Assembly: GCA_900491605.1 (NCBI GenBank)
Contig: UESW01000130.1
Location: 16,267 to 80,266, forward strand
From: Calamus simplicifolius
Taxonomy: Eukaryota; Streptophyta; Magnoliopsida; Arecales; Arecaceae
Length of the DNA: 64,000 nucleotides
Direction of reading: 5' to 3'
Shown: in pieces, positions 22,052 to 32,689 of the stretch
How positions within the stretch are numbered: position 1 is the first letter of the stretch
How the letters are laid out: each line of letters begins with the position of its first letter
Notes under the pieces: generated by a model
Database searches by the model: none
The model's input: the letters and a program-made list of their open reading frames with translations, nothing else
What the model was told of the DNA's origin: nothing
Translations under genes and position numbers: made by a program

Positions 22052-23720
22052 CTAGCCAGAGGCCGCTAGCTCGGCCTTGACGGCATGAGTGCGCCCCAGG
22101 TCGGCCGCCCCCTGCCGCCTGGCCTCCTCCACCTCCGCCTGGAGGAGCACCAAAGTTCTGGCCATCTCCTCGACCTCCTTCTGGGCGGTCCCCAGCGCCC
22201 CTTTGGTTGTCTCAATCTCCCGACGAGCCGCCTCCAAGGCACCTTCAGCCTCCTCGGCCCTGGCCACGGTAGCCAGGGTCACTTGGTGAGCATGATGGCT
22301 TTTGAGGGAGGTGTCCTTCAGAGCCTACAGGGAATTGACCGCTTTCACAAGGCTCTGGTCAGTACTCAAAAACAAAAGAAAACCAAAAACAAAACCGAAA
22401 AGAGAGAGAATTACATACCCAAAGGTGTGCCATGAAGGCATCTTGAAAAATAGCTGGGGCATCCAGCTGGCAAAAACTCCGCTTGGAGCTCCGGTAGGCA
22501 CACCCTCGCCATTAGTCGTTCGGCAGTGTGACCATTGTAGGCAAGGGACACCCTTCTCCCTCTAGGGTCAGTCCGAGCCTGAGGGGCCTGATGCCTCTGC
22601 GCTTCTATCCGCGATCATACCCTCCTCCAGGGGTGGCTTGGCCGCAGGCTCCGATGGCTCGACTCTTGCAATGGTCAGTTCGGCTCTCGGGGGTGTTATT
22701 GCGGTCCGTGGCTCCGGTGGGGTATCGGCGGTCAGGGTGACTTCTGGAGCTGTCGACGGAGCGCTCGGCGGGATGAATGGCCAAGGGGACGAAGGGCCGG
22801 CCCCCTCGCTCGCCCGTCAGCTATCGGCTGGAGGAGGAGGGGCATGGTGGTGCAGTTTCTTCTTCGACTTCCCCGCCTCGGTCCGGGCCCTTCGTCTCTT
22901 GGCGTTTGCCTTCATTAGCATCTCGGTCGGCGGCCTCATATCTGCATAGGTCAGAGTCGGTCAGGGCCGAACACACAAAAAAAAGAAAAAAAGAGGAAGA
23001 AAAAGAAGCAGGCTAAGGAACAGGAATTTGTAGCCGCTTACCACTACGGGAAGAGACGCCCACGAGCCGGAGGTTGTCCTCTGATAGAAGTTGGTTGCAC
23101 CATGGGACCTTTGCTGTAAGCAGCTGCCCTAGTGCTTCTCTGTCCCCTAGGGACACCGACGCGTCCTTATTCAGCCTCAAGTCTGGGTCCCCCCACCTCG
23201 GATTCACTCCCTCGAGGTCAGCGAAGAAGAAACGGAATTTTCATCCCTTGACAAATGAAGGCAGGCCAAGCTTTAGGACTCGGACGGGCCAAGGCTGAAA
23301 CAACCACCAACACGACTGCTATCAGTGGGTATAGCAGCAGCGAAAGAGTGAGGTCCTAAGCTCGATGCCAAGGAAATGGTAGAGCACAATAAAACCACAG
23401 ATGGTCCAAACGGAGTTTGGGACCAACTGGACGGGAGTCAAGGAGTATTGGTCAAGAAGGTTAAGGAAAAAGGGGTGGTAGGGTAGGTTGAAACCTATCC
23501 TAAGGGAGACCTCGTAGACTGCCACTCTACCAGGTTGGGAGGAAACTACCCTATCATCGGGAGTTGGGAGGAACAGCCAGATGTCTCTAGGTATCTAGTA
23601 ACGGGTCCTAATATTTGCCAGGTCTTGGCCCGTTACCTTGGAGGTGGTCCCGTCAGGGATTCCGCTCCCACCCTTGAAAAGGTGCCAACGGCCGCCGGAT
23701 GACTCCTGGTAGGAGCCCAG
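22052..23720 (-). pseudogene. Antisense ORF of a gypsy element (PF04195-like), broken
   Basis: Read on the minus strand: KVTGQDLANIRTRY then, after one TAG, PRDIWLFLPTPDDR, VAVYEVSLRIGFNLPYHPFF, LLDQYSLTPVQLVPNS, FIVLYHFLGIE and KFRFFF. This pattern matches the family annotated as putative gypsy-type transposon (PF04195). The C-terminal part (22,282-22,052) is an Ala/Glu-rich coiled coil, AEEAEGALEAARREIETTKG. Several stops separate these blocks. The function of such antisense ORFs is unknown. The gene points toward gag, whose truncated end lies about 60 bp from this ORF's 3' end. Confidence 0.7.
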
Positions 23721-24393
23721 CCGGTGGCTCGCCGTTGAGCAAGAGGAACATGGTCCTTGGAAGGGGTGGAGGAAGATGACCAGGAAGGTGTGGGAGATGG
23801 GGAAGCTCGAAGTCCCGAGAAGGAAATACGATCCTCGGGAGCAGAAGAGTCTAGGACGGGGAAGAAGCCATGGAAAGCTGGAAAGGGGGCTGGAAATGAT
23901 CGAGGGACTGACCTGGATCTGGAGCAACGAGAGTGGATTCTCGGGAGGAAGATGAAGTTGGGAGAGCTGGAGAAGGAAGTTCTCAGAACAGTGACAAGAC
24001 TCGAGGCTTTCCCCCCGACATATCAGTTTCAAGTCGCCCCGCCTTACCTAACCGGCCACGCGGACCCCCGCTATAGGCGATGTCACCTCGGCAGGTGCCC
24101 AGCGCAGGGGACGTTCCGCCTTCGGCCAATTGCAGAGCGTTGCTGACGTCAATGCCATGATAGCAATGATGGTGGCAACTTCTTGCAGGCTCCGAGAGGG
24201 CACTCCGTTTCGAGGCAGATCTCCACAGATCTGATGGTTAGCAGGGGCATTACCACTTCAGTGCCCAAGACGTTCGTACAAAGGAATCGTTGTACCCGGG
24301 GACACATGCCCTTCGGCAATTGGCAGCACGACAGGATTAGCCATTGGGGAACTTACACCCTTTCGCCTTGCAGGGGTGGCCCCGCATTGTCTC
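23721..24393. other. Non-coding 3' part of the gypsy internal region
   Basis: Purine-rich then GC-rich DNA between the antisense ORF and the polypurine tract. It may hold the promoter of the antisense ORF; no domain was recognised. Confidence 0.4.
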
Positions 24394-24410
24394 AGGGGTG
24401 AGGGGGTATC
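24394..24410 (+). promoter_or_regulatory. Polypurine tract
   Basis: aggggtgagggggtatc lies directly before the 3' LTR, as expected for the plus-strand primer. Confidence 0.7.
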
Positions 24411-25283
24411 TGATGTGGCTGATCTAGTCGCGTTAAAGATGATGGAAAAAGCAACTGACGGAACCTCCGCCTTAACCTTCGGGTCCCTCTCGGCTTCGGC
24501 CTCCGAGGCCCCTTTGGCCTCCGAGGTTCCCTCGGCCTTGGACCCGGTGTCCCTCGGCCTCGGACCTGGAGTCCCCTCGGCCTCGGACCCAGTGTCCCCT
24601 CGGCCTCGGACCCGGTGTCCCCTTGGCCTCGAACCCGGTGTCCCCTCAGCCTCGGACCCAGTGTCCCCTCGGCCTCGGACTTCACCCTTCTGATGCCCAG
24701 CTGCGGGCCCTCGGGCCTCGGACTTCATCCCTCTGGCTTCCGACTGCGGGTCCTCTCGGCCTCGGACCTCAAGACCCCACTACCTCAAGCCGTCTGACAC
24801 TACCACGTGGTTTACCAACCGTCTGGAGCTGCCACGTGGCCCACTAACCATCTGCAACTGTGCGTGGCCCCTGCCTATAATGGCGCATGCCTAACACAAC
24901 TAGGCCCATCTACCACCTGTGGCGCCTCGCCTGGCAGATGGCTGGCAGAGCAAGACACCTCTGACGTATCCAGTGTCGGTTGTGACCTGTCACTGTCAGT
25001 CTGGCTACCTGTCCGTTACCGGACAACGACACCTTGAAATCAGCCATCTGGAAGCGGGAAAAGGAACTCTCGAACAGGTATAAAAACCCACACTCACAAC
25101 AAGGAAGGGATCTGAACACAAACTCTCTAGCTATCTTTCTCTTTTACTATCCCTAAGTCGCTTACTTGAGCGTCGAAGGATTTCCATCGGTGCAATCGAT
25201 CTCCGAAGACTTTTTTGTAGAAGCTCTTCGAGGAGGAGGATCTTCGTTTTCTAGCGTTGAAGAAACGTAACTTTACGGCAACA
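24411..25283 (+). repeat. 3' LTR of the gypsy element
   Basis: 873 bp, from tgatgtggctgatctag to ctttacggcaaca. It carries a shorter run of the 23-bp minisatellite (about 24,530-24,685) and the same TATA context at 25,081. It is clearly diverged from the 5' LTR, so the insertion is old. Confidence 0.88.
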
Positions 25284-26540
25284 GATAAGTTGATGCATGT
25301 GCTCTCGTCGTTTCGTTGTGATCATGTTTGCCACGAAACGGGGAGTAGATCGATTGGAGAGCCCGGCTAGGATCACATTGAAGATGAAATCAAATGTTGA
25401 AATCTTGAATTCGCTTGCTATCATATAATTCAAATTCATCCGGATGTGCGTAGGAATTCCTCTTAAAATAATATAACATCCCGCCCCGTTGCGAGGAATA
25501 TCTCAGGCGTTTGAGAGGAAAATCTTAAAATAATATATCTCGAGGGACATCTCAAGCTGATAATAACTCGGAGGAACATCTTAAAGACGTCTCGAGCGGA
25601 GGAACATCAATCTCAGGGTGAGGGACATCTCAAGCGGATAAATAACTCAAGAGTACGTAACATCTTAAAGACATCAAGCGGAGGAACATCTTATCCATGT
25701 CATGCATGATGAGATTTCAAAATAAAGAATCTTAAAACAATCTTAAAATAACACCTCATAATATCCTCCTCACCCTTGTTCAACGTCTTAACATCTTCCA
25801 AATACCCCCTCCTCCCTTAAAACTCAAGGCATAGAGAGAGATCATGAGATTTTTAGCTTCCAAGAGATAATACCCTCCTCCCCCTTGAAACTCAAGGCTT
25901 AGAGATTTAGCATGAAGGGAGGATTGAAGGTTGCCATCTGGATGCTCGGCACCGCACTTTCTGTCTGTGGCGTTTGCTTGTCATTTCGCTTTAGCTTTTT
26001 TTTTTTTAAAGTTATTTACTTCCTTTAACAATTTAATTAGAGCTAATTTTGTTTATACCAATTTTTTAAGGTTGGTTTTAGATTATCAACCTTAAGTCGA
26101 TCGATTTGAATTATCAACAGTAACTCTTTAAGTCAATCAGTTTATATTATCAATCATAACTTTTTTATATTAGCTGATTTAAATTACCAACCATAGTCTT
26201 TTAAGTCGGACAATTTAGACCACTGATTATAGCTTTTTGGATTGGGTAATTTGAATTATTAATTATAGTTCTTCAAGCTGACCAAGTTATATACCTTAGC
26301 ATTTTATATTAACTAATTTAAAATAGGTCTGTTGACACTCGATCACTGAAACTAGACATCGGGAAGAAACTTCGTTTACTGGTGCAATCGTCTCTGAAAC
26401 GAGTGGCCTGCAAGAAGTTTCAGTACCGAAGAAAGCTTCGATGGGATCCTTCGATGATCAAGTTAGCAATTAGGTCACAGTAAAGAGAGAGCTCAAAGAA
26501 GCTCCAAAAAAGAAGACTTCGAGGATCTGAGTATATTCAT
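25240..26540 (+). repeat. Tandem duplication, copy 1
   Basis: The text starts in the last approximately 40 bp of the gypsy LTR (tagcgttgaagaaacg) and runs to gtatattca. It is repeated from 26,533 onward at an offset of 1,293 bp. Copy 1 lacks a segment of about 280 bp that copy 2 has at about 35,296-35,572. At the gap the flanks share GCT, as for a microhomology deletion. No gene was recognised. Reiterated phrases such as gaggaacatcttaaagac occur near 25,540-25,700. Confidence 0.88.
25284..25288. repeat. Target-site duplication GATAA (right)
   Basis: Matches 19,511-19,515. Confidence 0.85.
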
Positions 26541-27138
26541 TTTTTAGCGTTGAAGAAACGTAACTTTACGGCAACAGATAAGTTGATGCATGTGCTCTCG
26601 TCGTTTCGTTGTGATCATGTTTGCCACGAAACGGGGGAGTAGAGCGATTGGAGAGCCCGGCTAGGATCACATTGAAGATGAAATCAAATGTTGAAATCTT
26701 GAATTCGCTTGCTATCATATAATTCAAATTCATCCGGATGTGCGTAGGAATTCCTCTTAAAATAATATAACATCCCGCCCCGTTGCGAGGAATATCTCAG
26801 GCGTTTGAGAGGAAAATCTTAAAATAATATATCTCGAGGGACATCTCAAGCGGATAATAACTCGGAGGAACATCTTAAAGACGTCTCGAGCGGATGAACA
26901 TCAATCTCAGGGTGAGGGACATCTCAAGCGGATAAATAACTCAAGAGTACGTAACATCTTAAAGACATCAAGCGGAGGAACATCTTATCCATGTCATGCA
27001 TAATGAGATTTCAAAATAAAGAATCTTAAAACAATCTTAAAATACCCTTGTTCAACGTCTTAACATCTTCCAAATACCCCCTCCTCCCTTAAAACTCAAG
27101 GCATAGAGAGAGATCATGAGATTTTTAGCTTCAAAGAG
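26533..27138 (+). repeat. Tandem duplication, copy 2, left part
   Basis: Begins with ttttagcgttgaagaaacgt, a copy of the LTR end, and is nearly identical to copy 1. It has a deletion of about 25 bp near 27,043. It is interrupted at 27,139 by the minus-strand gypsy element. Confidence 0.88.
27134..27138. repeat. Target-site duplication AAGAG (left)
   Basis: AAGAG precedes the gypsy terminus and recurs at 35,167-35,171. Copy 1 shows the corresponding target sequence, cttccaagagataat, once. Confidence 0.88.
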
Positions 27139-29623
27139 TGTCACGCCCCAGACCCAAATATTGAGCTAGGATGATAATCCACCACGTACTGAATACATAA
27201 AGCGTCACAGAATTTTCACACATAACATTATTTATATATAATCAAGCTAAATTCATCACTGAATATTAAAAGTTTTGGGTTACAAACCCTTACACACCAC
27301 AATAATAAAGTTTGGGCATCAAGCCCTACACATAAGTAATACTGGGGTTACAACAAAATAAATGGGTCTTGATTTATTTAATAGAAGATCCATCACCCCA
27401 ACCATCCATCTTCAATCTCGTGGCTCTGACAAAAATATTGTAAGATTTTTATGAGCTTACACTCAATAAGTAAGCCACGTTATACAGTCAAATCATAGCA
27501 TAACAATCTATAAGTACATAAATGATTTGCATGCTTAAACATTCCACAAATACTCGAACATGCAATGTAAGTAAACCCACTGTTTATACTCTCAATGGTA
27601 GCTGTAAATGTGACCCACGGCCCTGTAATATCTTAATAGTGTACCAACAAGCATCCCCTACTGAAAGGGTCTAGATACCAGTGCCACTCCATATCATAAT
27701 CCACCAGAACACATACTCTATATGTGTGATGCCACCTCGAACCAAGCAGAACACATCCTCTGGACGTGTGATGCCACCTCATAGTAACTCAGAACACATC
27801 CTCTAGATGCGTGATGCCATCTCGACCTAAGCAGAACACATCCTCTAGACATGTGAATGGCATAAACAAGCAGAACACATCCTCTAGACGTGTAGGTGGC
27901 ATAAATCATCAGAACACATCCTCTAGATGTGTGTGGCATAAATCATTAGAACACATCCTCTAGATGTGTATGTGGTATGACATGATAAAGGAGAACCGCA
28001 GCGACACATAACAGCACCTCACATCATGCACAAACATATCAATAACATCTTCATATTGCATAAACAGTGGATTATACTTCTTAACAATTGCATGTATATA
28101 TCACATCAATGTAATAATAACTGCATCTCTCATGCATAGCATCCACATATGAAATCATGGCACATAAACAATAATGTATTCATAATATTCATCTACTTAC
28201 AATTTAGCCAATATCCATAACAATTCTTCATGTCACAATATAATTCACAATTTAAATATTCATATAATGAATAATTTATTAAATACTGATAACTGGCTTA
28301 CTTACCTCAGTACGCAATCCAACAGGTATATATCAACTAGTCAGATGTCTGAACACCTACAGGATCATTTTACATAATTAATTTATTAAAAAAAAATATT
28401 AAAATGACCCTTAGAATTTCTACCAGACTAGTTCATGGGCCCAACTTTGGGCTTGAATATCTCCCACTATACACACCCAATTGGGAAAGTAAAAATACCC
28501 CAAGAAACTAGAATTCACCTAGATTCTAGCTATATAAATATTTTGCTAATCCCGGCCCATTACGGAGCCCAAAAACCAGCCCCAAATCTCATCGCTGTAT
28601 GGCCCAAAAGGCCCTGAACCGGCCGGTCCAGCAGGCCCAATTCAGCCAAAACAACCCGATCCCCTATTTCACCGAAACAGGGGATGGGTTCCATGCCGGC
28701 GGCCAGGGCCACCGCCGGCCAAATAGAGGGCGGCCCGACCACCGGTGGCCGGGCCAAAGCCGGCCGCCGCCGCGGCCGGTCACCCATACCTCCCTTCTCT
28801 CTCAATTTCTCTCTCTCATGTTAATCGTCCGCACGGTTGTTTACTGTGCCAGCGTCGTCTCCGGCTGATTGGGGGCAGTCCGGCCACCGTTGGCCGGATC
28901 GAAACCGGCCGCCTCCGCGGCCAGCCACCTCCCCCCCTCCTTTCTCATCAATTTCCCTATCATCTCTCTATTTCTCTCCTTTTTCTCTCTCACATCCGCG
29001 CGGCACAATGCTGTGCCGGCGGCACGGCCGGCCACCTTGGCCGGCCGGACCTCCACCGGACGCACACCCAGCGCCGGTGGAGGCGACAGGCTGAAGCTCA
29101 ATCCCGGCGAGGCGGCGAGCACGCCGTCGTTCGGCTTCCGCCACTGCGCGAGAGAAGGGCCGATTGGCCCTCTCTCTCTTCTCTCTCTCCACCACCACCC
29201 CGCCGGACACCTCCCCCGGTGCCGGCGGGGTCGCCGGCCGAAGCTCAGGCCCGGCGAGGCGGCGAGCACGCCGCCGAGCCTGAACCAAGGGATCGGCCGG
29301 TCCCCCTCTCCCATTCTCAATCTCTGTCTCTGTCTCTCTGTCTCTCACGCGCGCTCTCTCTCTCTCTGTCTCTCTCTCTAGACTAGGGGATTACCTGATG
29401 GAAACGGATGCCAGGATGATGGAGGGAGTCCCCCTCCATCATATAAATAATCCCTTGCGCAACGCTTCAGTCCAGGGACTCGGAAACCCATCAGACACGC
29501 ATAGACTCGGGAATCCAAGCGTCATACAAGAAACTTAAATGTCAGAATAACTCTAGGTGCTAAGTGACCCCAATTAAATATCGAGAGTTATCCTCCCCAC
29601 AATTAATTTACCGGGGGTTTACA
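27139..29623 (-). repeat. 3' LTR of the minus-strand gypsy (left)
   Basis: 2,485 bp, reading on the plus strand tgtcacgcccca to gggggtttaca. It contains a 37-43-bp minisatellite, a GC-rich CGGCC-laden part (28,600-29,290) and a CT-rich tract (29,310-29,380). The Pro/Arg-rich open frames on both strands in the GC-rich part have no domains and are not annotated as genes. Confidence 0.88.
27706..27985. repeat. 37-43-bp minisatellite in the left LTR
   Basis: The phrase agaacacatcctctagatgt starts at 27,706, 27,748, 27,791, 27,833, 27,872, 27,911 and 27,948. Seven units, with spacing falling from 42-43 to 37-39 bp. Confidence 0.9.
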
Positions 29624-29640
29624 TTCTCCCCTCCTTATAA
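29624..29640 (-). promoter_or_regulatory. Polypurine tract (minus strand)
   Basis: The minus strand reads ataaggaggggagaa directly before the terminus of its 3' LTR. Confidence 0.7.
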
Positions 29641-29769
29641 AAATTTCGACCTCGAAATTTGATATACATCCGATAGAATACAAATCCAAATTTCTATCTC
29701 ATAATCAGCTAAATTTCATTCAAAAGTCACCATCATCGTTACATCATTGATCTGTAATAAGATACAAAT

Positions 29770-30560
29770 AATTGTGGATGTTTCTTTTTCATTTTCTCCT
29801 TAGACTCCCAGATAATCTCCCTCTCAGAATAATTACTCCGCTGAACTTTGACATAAGGAATACTACACCACCTCAGAACTTAATCCTTGCGGTCCCCAAT
29901 GTGCACAAGATGATCTTCATAGGTCAATTCTTTCTTAAACTAAATCGGTTCAAGTTCTAACACATAACGGGGGTTTGAAATACACCTCCTCAATCATAAA
30001 GATATGAAACACATTGAATACCCCAAAGAGTAATGAAGACAGTGCTAAGCTATAAGCCACCTCCTTTATTTTGATCAAAATCTCAAATGGCCCAATGCAT
30101 TGTGACCCAAATCACCTCTAACACAAATCTCATTCACATCGTTGATTAGAAAAACTTCCAAATGATCTTCAACCTGAAATTTCAAATCTTTCTGTTTAAC
30201 ATCAACATAACTTTCTATTGACTTGAGTTACATGAAGCTGCTTTAATTAATGATACTTTTCATAGTTGCTACACTAGTTCAGTCCAAAATTATCTCTCTC
30301 TCACCTCATCTCAATATGAAGGGAATCTACACCTTATATCATAGACAATTGAAATGAATCCATTTGAATGTTGGCTTGGTAATCATTAAAATAAGCAATT
30401 TCACTAAGGGTAAGAAGCTATACCAAGCACTTTCTAAATCCATCACATAGGCTCGCAGTACATCATCAAAATCTAATTGGTTCATGCAGATTGTCCATCT
30501 ATTTGAGGGTGGAAGGCTGGACAGAAATTCAGCTTAATCCACAAAGCTTTATGAAGACAT
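29770..30560 (-). pseudogene. Gypsy integrase C-terminus and chromodomain-like relic
   Basis: Minus-strand reading gives KLNFCPAFHPQIDGQSA (about 30,500), the integrase core phrase. It is followed by LGHNALGPFEILIKIKEVAY and LFGVFNVFHIFMIEEV (about 29,975-30,110). Then come ELTYEDHLVHIGDRKD and SEREIIWESKEKM (about 29,780-29,940), the pattern seen at the end of plant chromovirus pol. Numerous stops and frame changes are present. Integrase would insert the cDNA; the chromodomain would direct it to marked chromatin. Confidence 0.75.
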
Positions 30561-32670
30561 CATCGAATTAGGAGAGTGAGACAAATGGGTTCAGACTCAA
30601 TTTACGCAGTTTACCATTAAACCAAAAACAAATATTAACATTTAACCCACTAAAATTTCATCCTCGAAATTAAATGTCCACAAATTTTGTACTATTAAAG
30701 ATACTCACTAGCAAACTTTTATTTTATTCCCAAATACCCAAATGACATGTCCAACTTTCAAAATTAATTTGATCTTTCTACCAAATAAAATTGAATTCCT
30801 TAAGAAGTATTTCTTTTGAATTAGATATAAGATAGTTTCCTTCCAATGCTCTCTCAACTCATATATAGTTGAATGTGTCATTAATCATTACGACCCTTAT
30901 CATAACATACTTGGTTTCACTCTTGAATACTTCAAGCTAACATCAATGAACATTATGCAATTGATTAGGATATCTTTCATAATTATCATAATCAACTAAT
31001 TTAGGATATCTTTCATAATTATCATAATCAACTTTTAGGATATCTTTCATAATTATCATAATCAATAAATTTAATTTCCTTGAATAATAGTGCCATCATT
31101 AATCATCAATATAATTATTTTCTCCTCCATATTTATCGGTAATTACTACTACAACCAATCAATTTCTCTTGAATAGGTCAGTATATCCTCAATAAATAAT
31201 GCAATTTAATTGATTCAAATTCTTGAATCGATTATTTCATTATCAATGATTATCAAAATCATCTATAGATTATACAATGTCTCATGCCATAACATGACCA
31301 ATTAATTTAAACCCTTCAAATATCTCAAAGTGACTTCACTAATCTAGTTCAGATGGATACAAGACTTATAAGGTCAATAAAGATTGAAAATGCACTTACC
31401 ATCCGAAAGACATAATTGAAAATTATAGTAATCTCTATATGACTTAAAGTGATAATCGATGTACCGTTAACCATAATCCATAACTGATAATAATCAAAAA
31501 TAAAATCACCTCCCTCCTATTTCTTAACAATAATTATGCCACTTATGGATGATTGATAATTTATCCATCCTAGAGAAAGATATCTACTTAGGAACTATGA
31601 AGAAAGGTACAATAAGTATGCACGATAAATTAATGAACATATATCTTGATTCAGAAATCTATAAAAATGAAAATCCCCATGAAATTCTTTATCAGTGGAG
31701 TTTATCTTATTCTCATTCTTGCTAAAATCTTTCACTTTCTACCATCAAAATATTTGGTCATTTATAGCCAAAATCAGTTCTAAAGATTAATAGAGTCTAC
31801 TGCTCTCAAAAACTTAAACAGTAATTGTCTCAGAATTTAAAATTTTATAATCTTCCTAAATGATCCATCATGATATAATATGCAGTCAACCACTTCATTA
31901 ACATCAGCATCAACCATCTCCATATCTAGCAAAATAACAATCAGTTTGAACATGTAATATCCATAATAAAAGTTCTCTTAGTAAAATTCACTATATATAC
32001 TTATCCATCCGGACTCAAATTCAGAAAGTACTCAATTGTAATTGATCAAAAATATGTAGTTAACTGTTTCATTCCCAAAATATCATCAATATTAATCATC
32101 CCTATAACCAGCAGATTAGCTCATAATCTTAAACTTACAATATCAATAATGTAAGTTCCACTATTAAAAATTCATTATATACATCACATTCAAATTTAGA
32201 TTTACTAACTCCAAATCCACATATCAACTCAATTGCAATATGGACATATGATGTTATCTTAGTCATATTAGTCATCAATTGAAATTTTCCACTACTATGT
32301 TTATTCCATATATTCATCTATCTTTTATTGCATATCCAATTAAAATTTCATCTCCCATATTATTTAAAGGTCTGAAACTGCTACGAATCATTTCCAACAA
32401 GTTTAATGGAGCTAAAACCTCTAGAAGCCCCTTGACCTCCCCACTGATCAAGGCTACCAGCCAGGGAGCCCACATAATATCATTGGCTTGCGATGGTTCA
32501 TTCTCAATTCCTATCAAACTTGTAATTCAATTAATATCTTGATAAACTTTAAATTTCAAGCTTCCAAAGCATAATTCATGAAATTCCTTGAAAGTCATAA
32601 TTGTCTCCATATCATCCTAGTATTTTGTCTAGAGTGTCATCACACATGTGTCCCTAAGGTCAAAACCTAG
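30561..32670. other. Unreadable interior of the minus-strand gypsy
   Basis: AT-rich sequence where gag, protease and reverse transcriptase should lie. I could not recognise any of them. A short tandem repeat of 34-36 bp with core taggatatctttcataatta starts at 30,966, 31,002 and 31,036. Confidence 0.5.
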
Positions 32671-32682
32671 GCTCTGATACCA
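32671..32682 (-). promoter_or_regulatory. Primer-binding site (minus strand, initiator Met tRNA type)
   Basis: The plus strand reads gctctgatacca, so the minus strand is TGGTATCAGAGC, seven bases from the end of the right LTR. This fixes the element on the minus strand. Confidence 0.85.
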
Positions 32683-32689
32683 CTAAAGC

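Larger units (their letters stand above)
19516..25283 (+). mobile_element. Non-autonomous Ty3/gypsy element (Tat-like), complete with target duplication
   Basis: Two LTRs (TGATAT/TGATGT...GGCAACA) enclose 3,844 bp with a primer-binding site, a truncated gag, an antisense ORF and a polypurine tract. A 5-bp duplication GATAA flanks the element. No protease, reverse transcriptase, RNase H or integrase was found. Gag stops just where its zinc knuckle should begin, and the antisense ORF starts within about 60 bp. Antisense ORFs between pol and the 3' LTR are known in Tat-lineage gypsy elements. The simplest reading is a pol-deleted derivative that would have needed an autonomous partner. Confidence 0.88.

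Noticed and set aside
28560..29390. Pro/Arg-rich ORFs of up to 213 codons in the gypsy LTR
   Set aside because: They lie inside an LTR, are repeated in the other LTR at 34,067-35,018, and look like composition artefacts.
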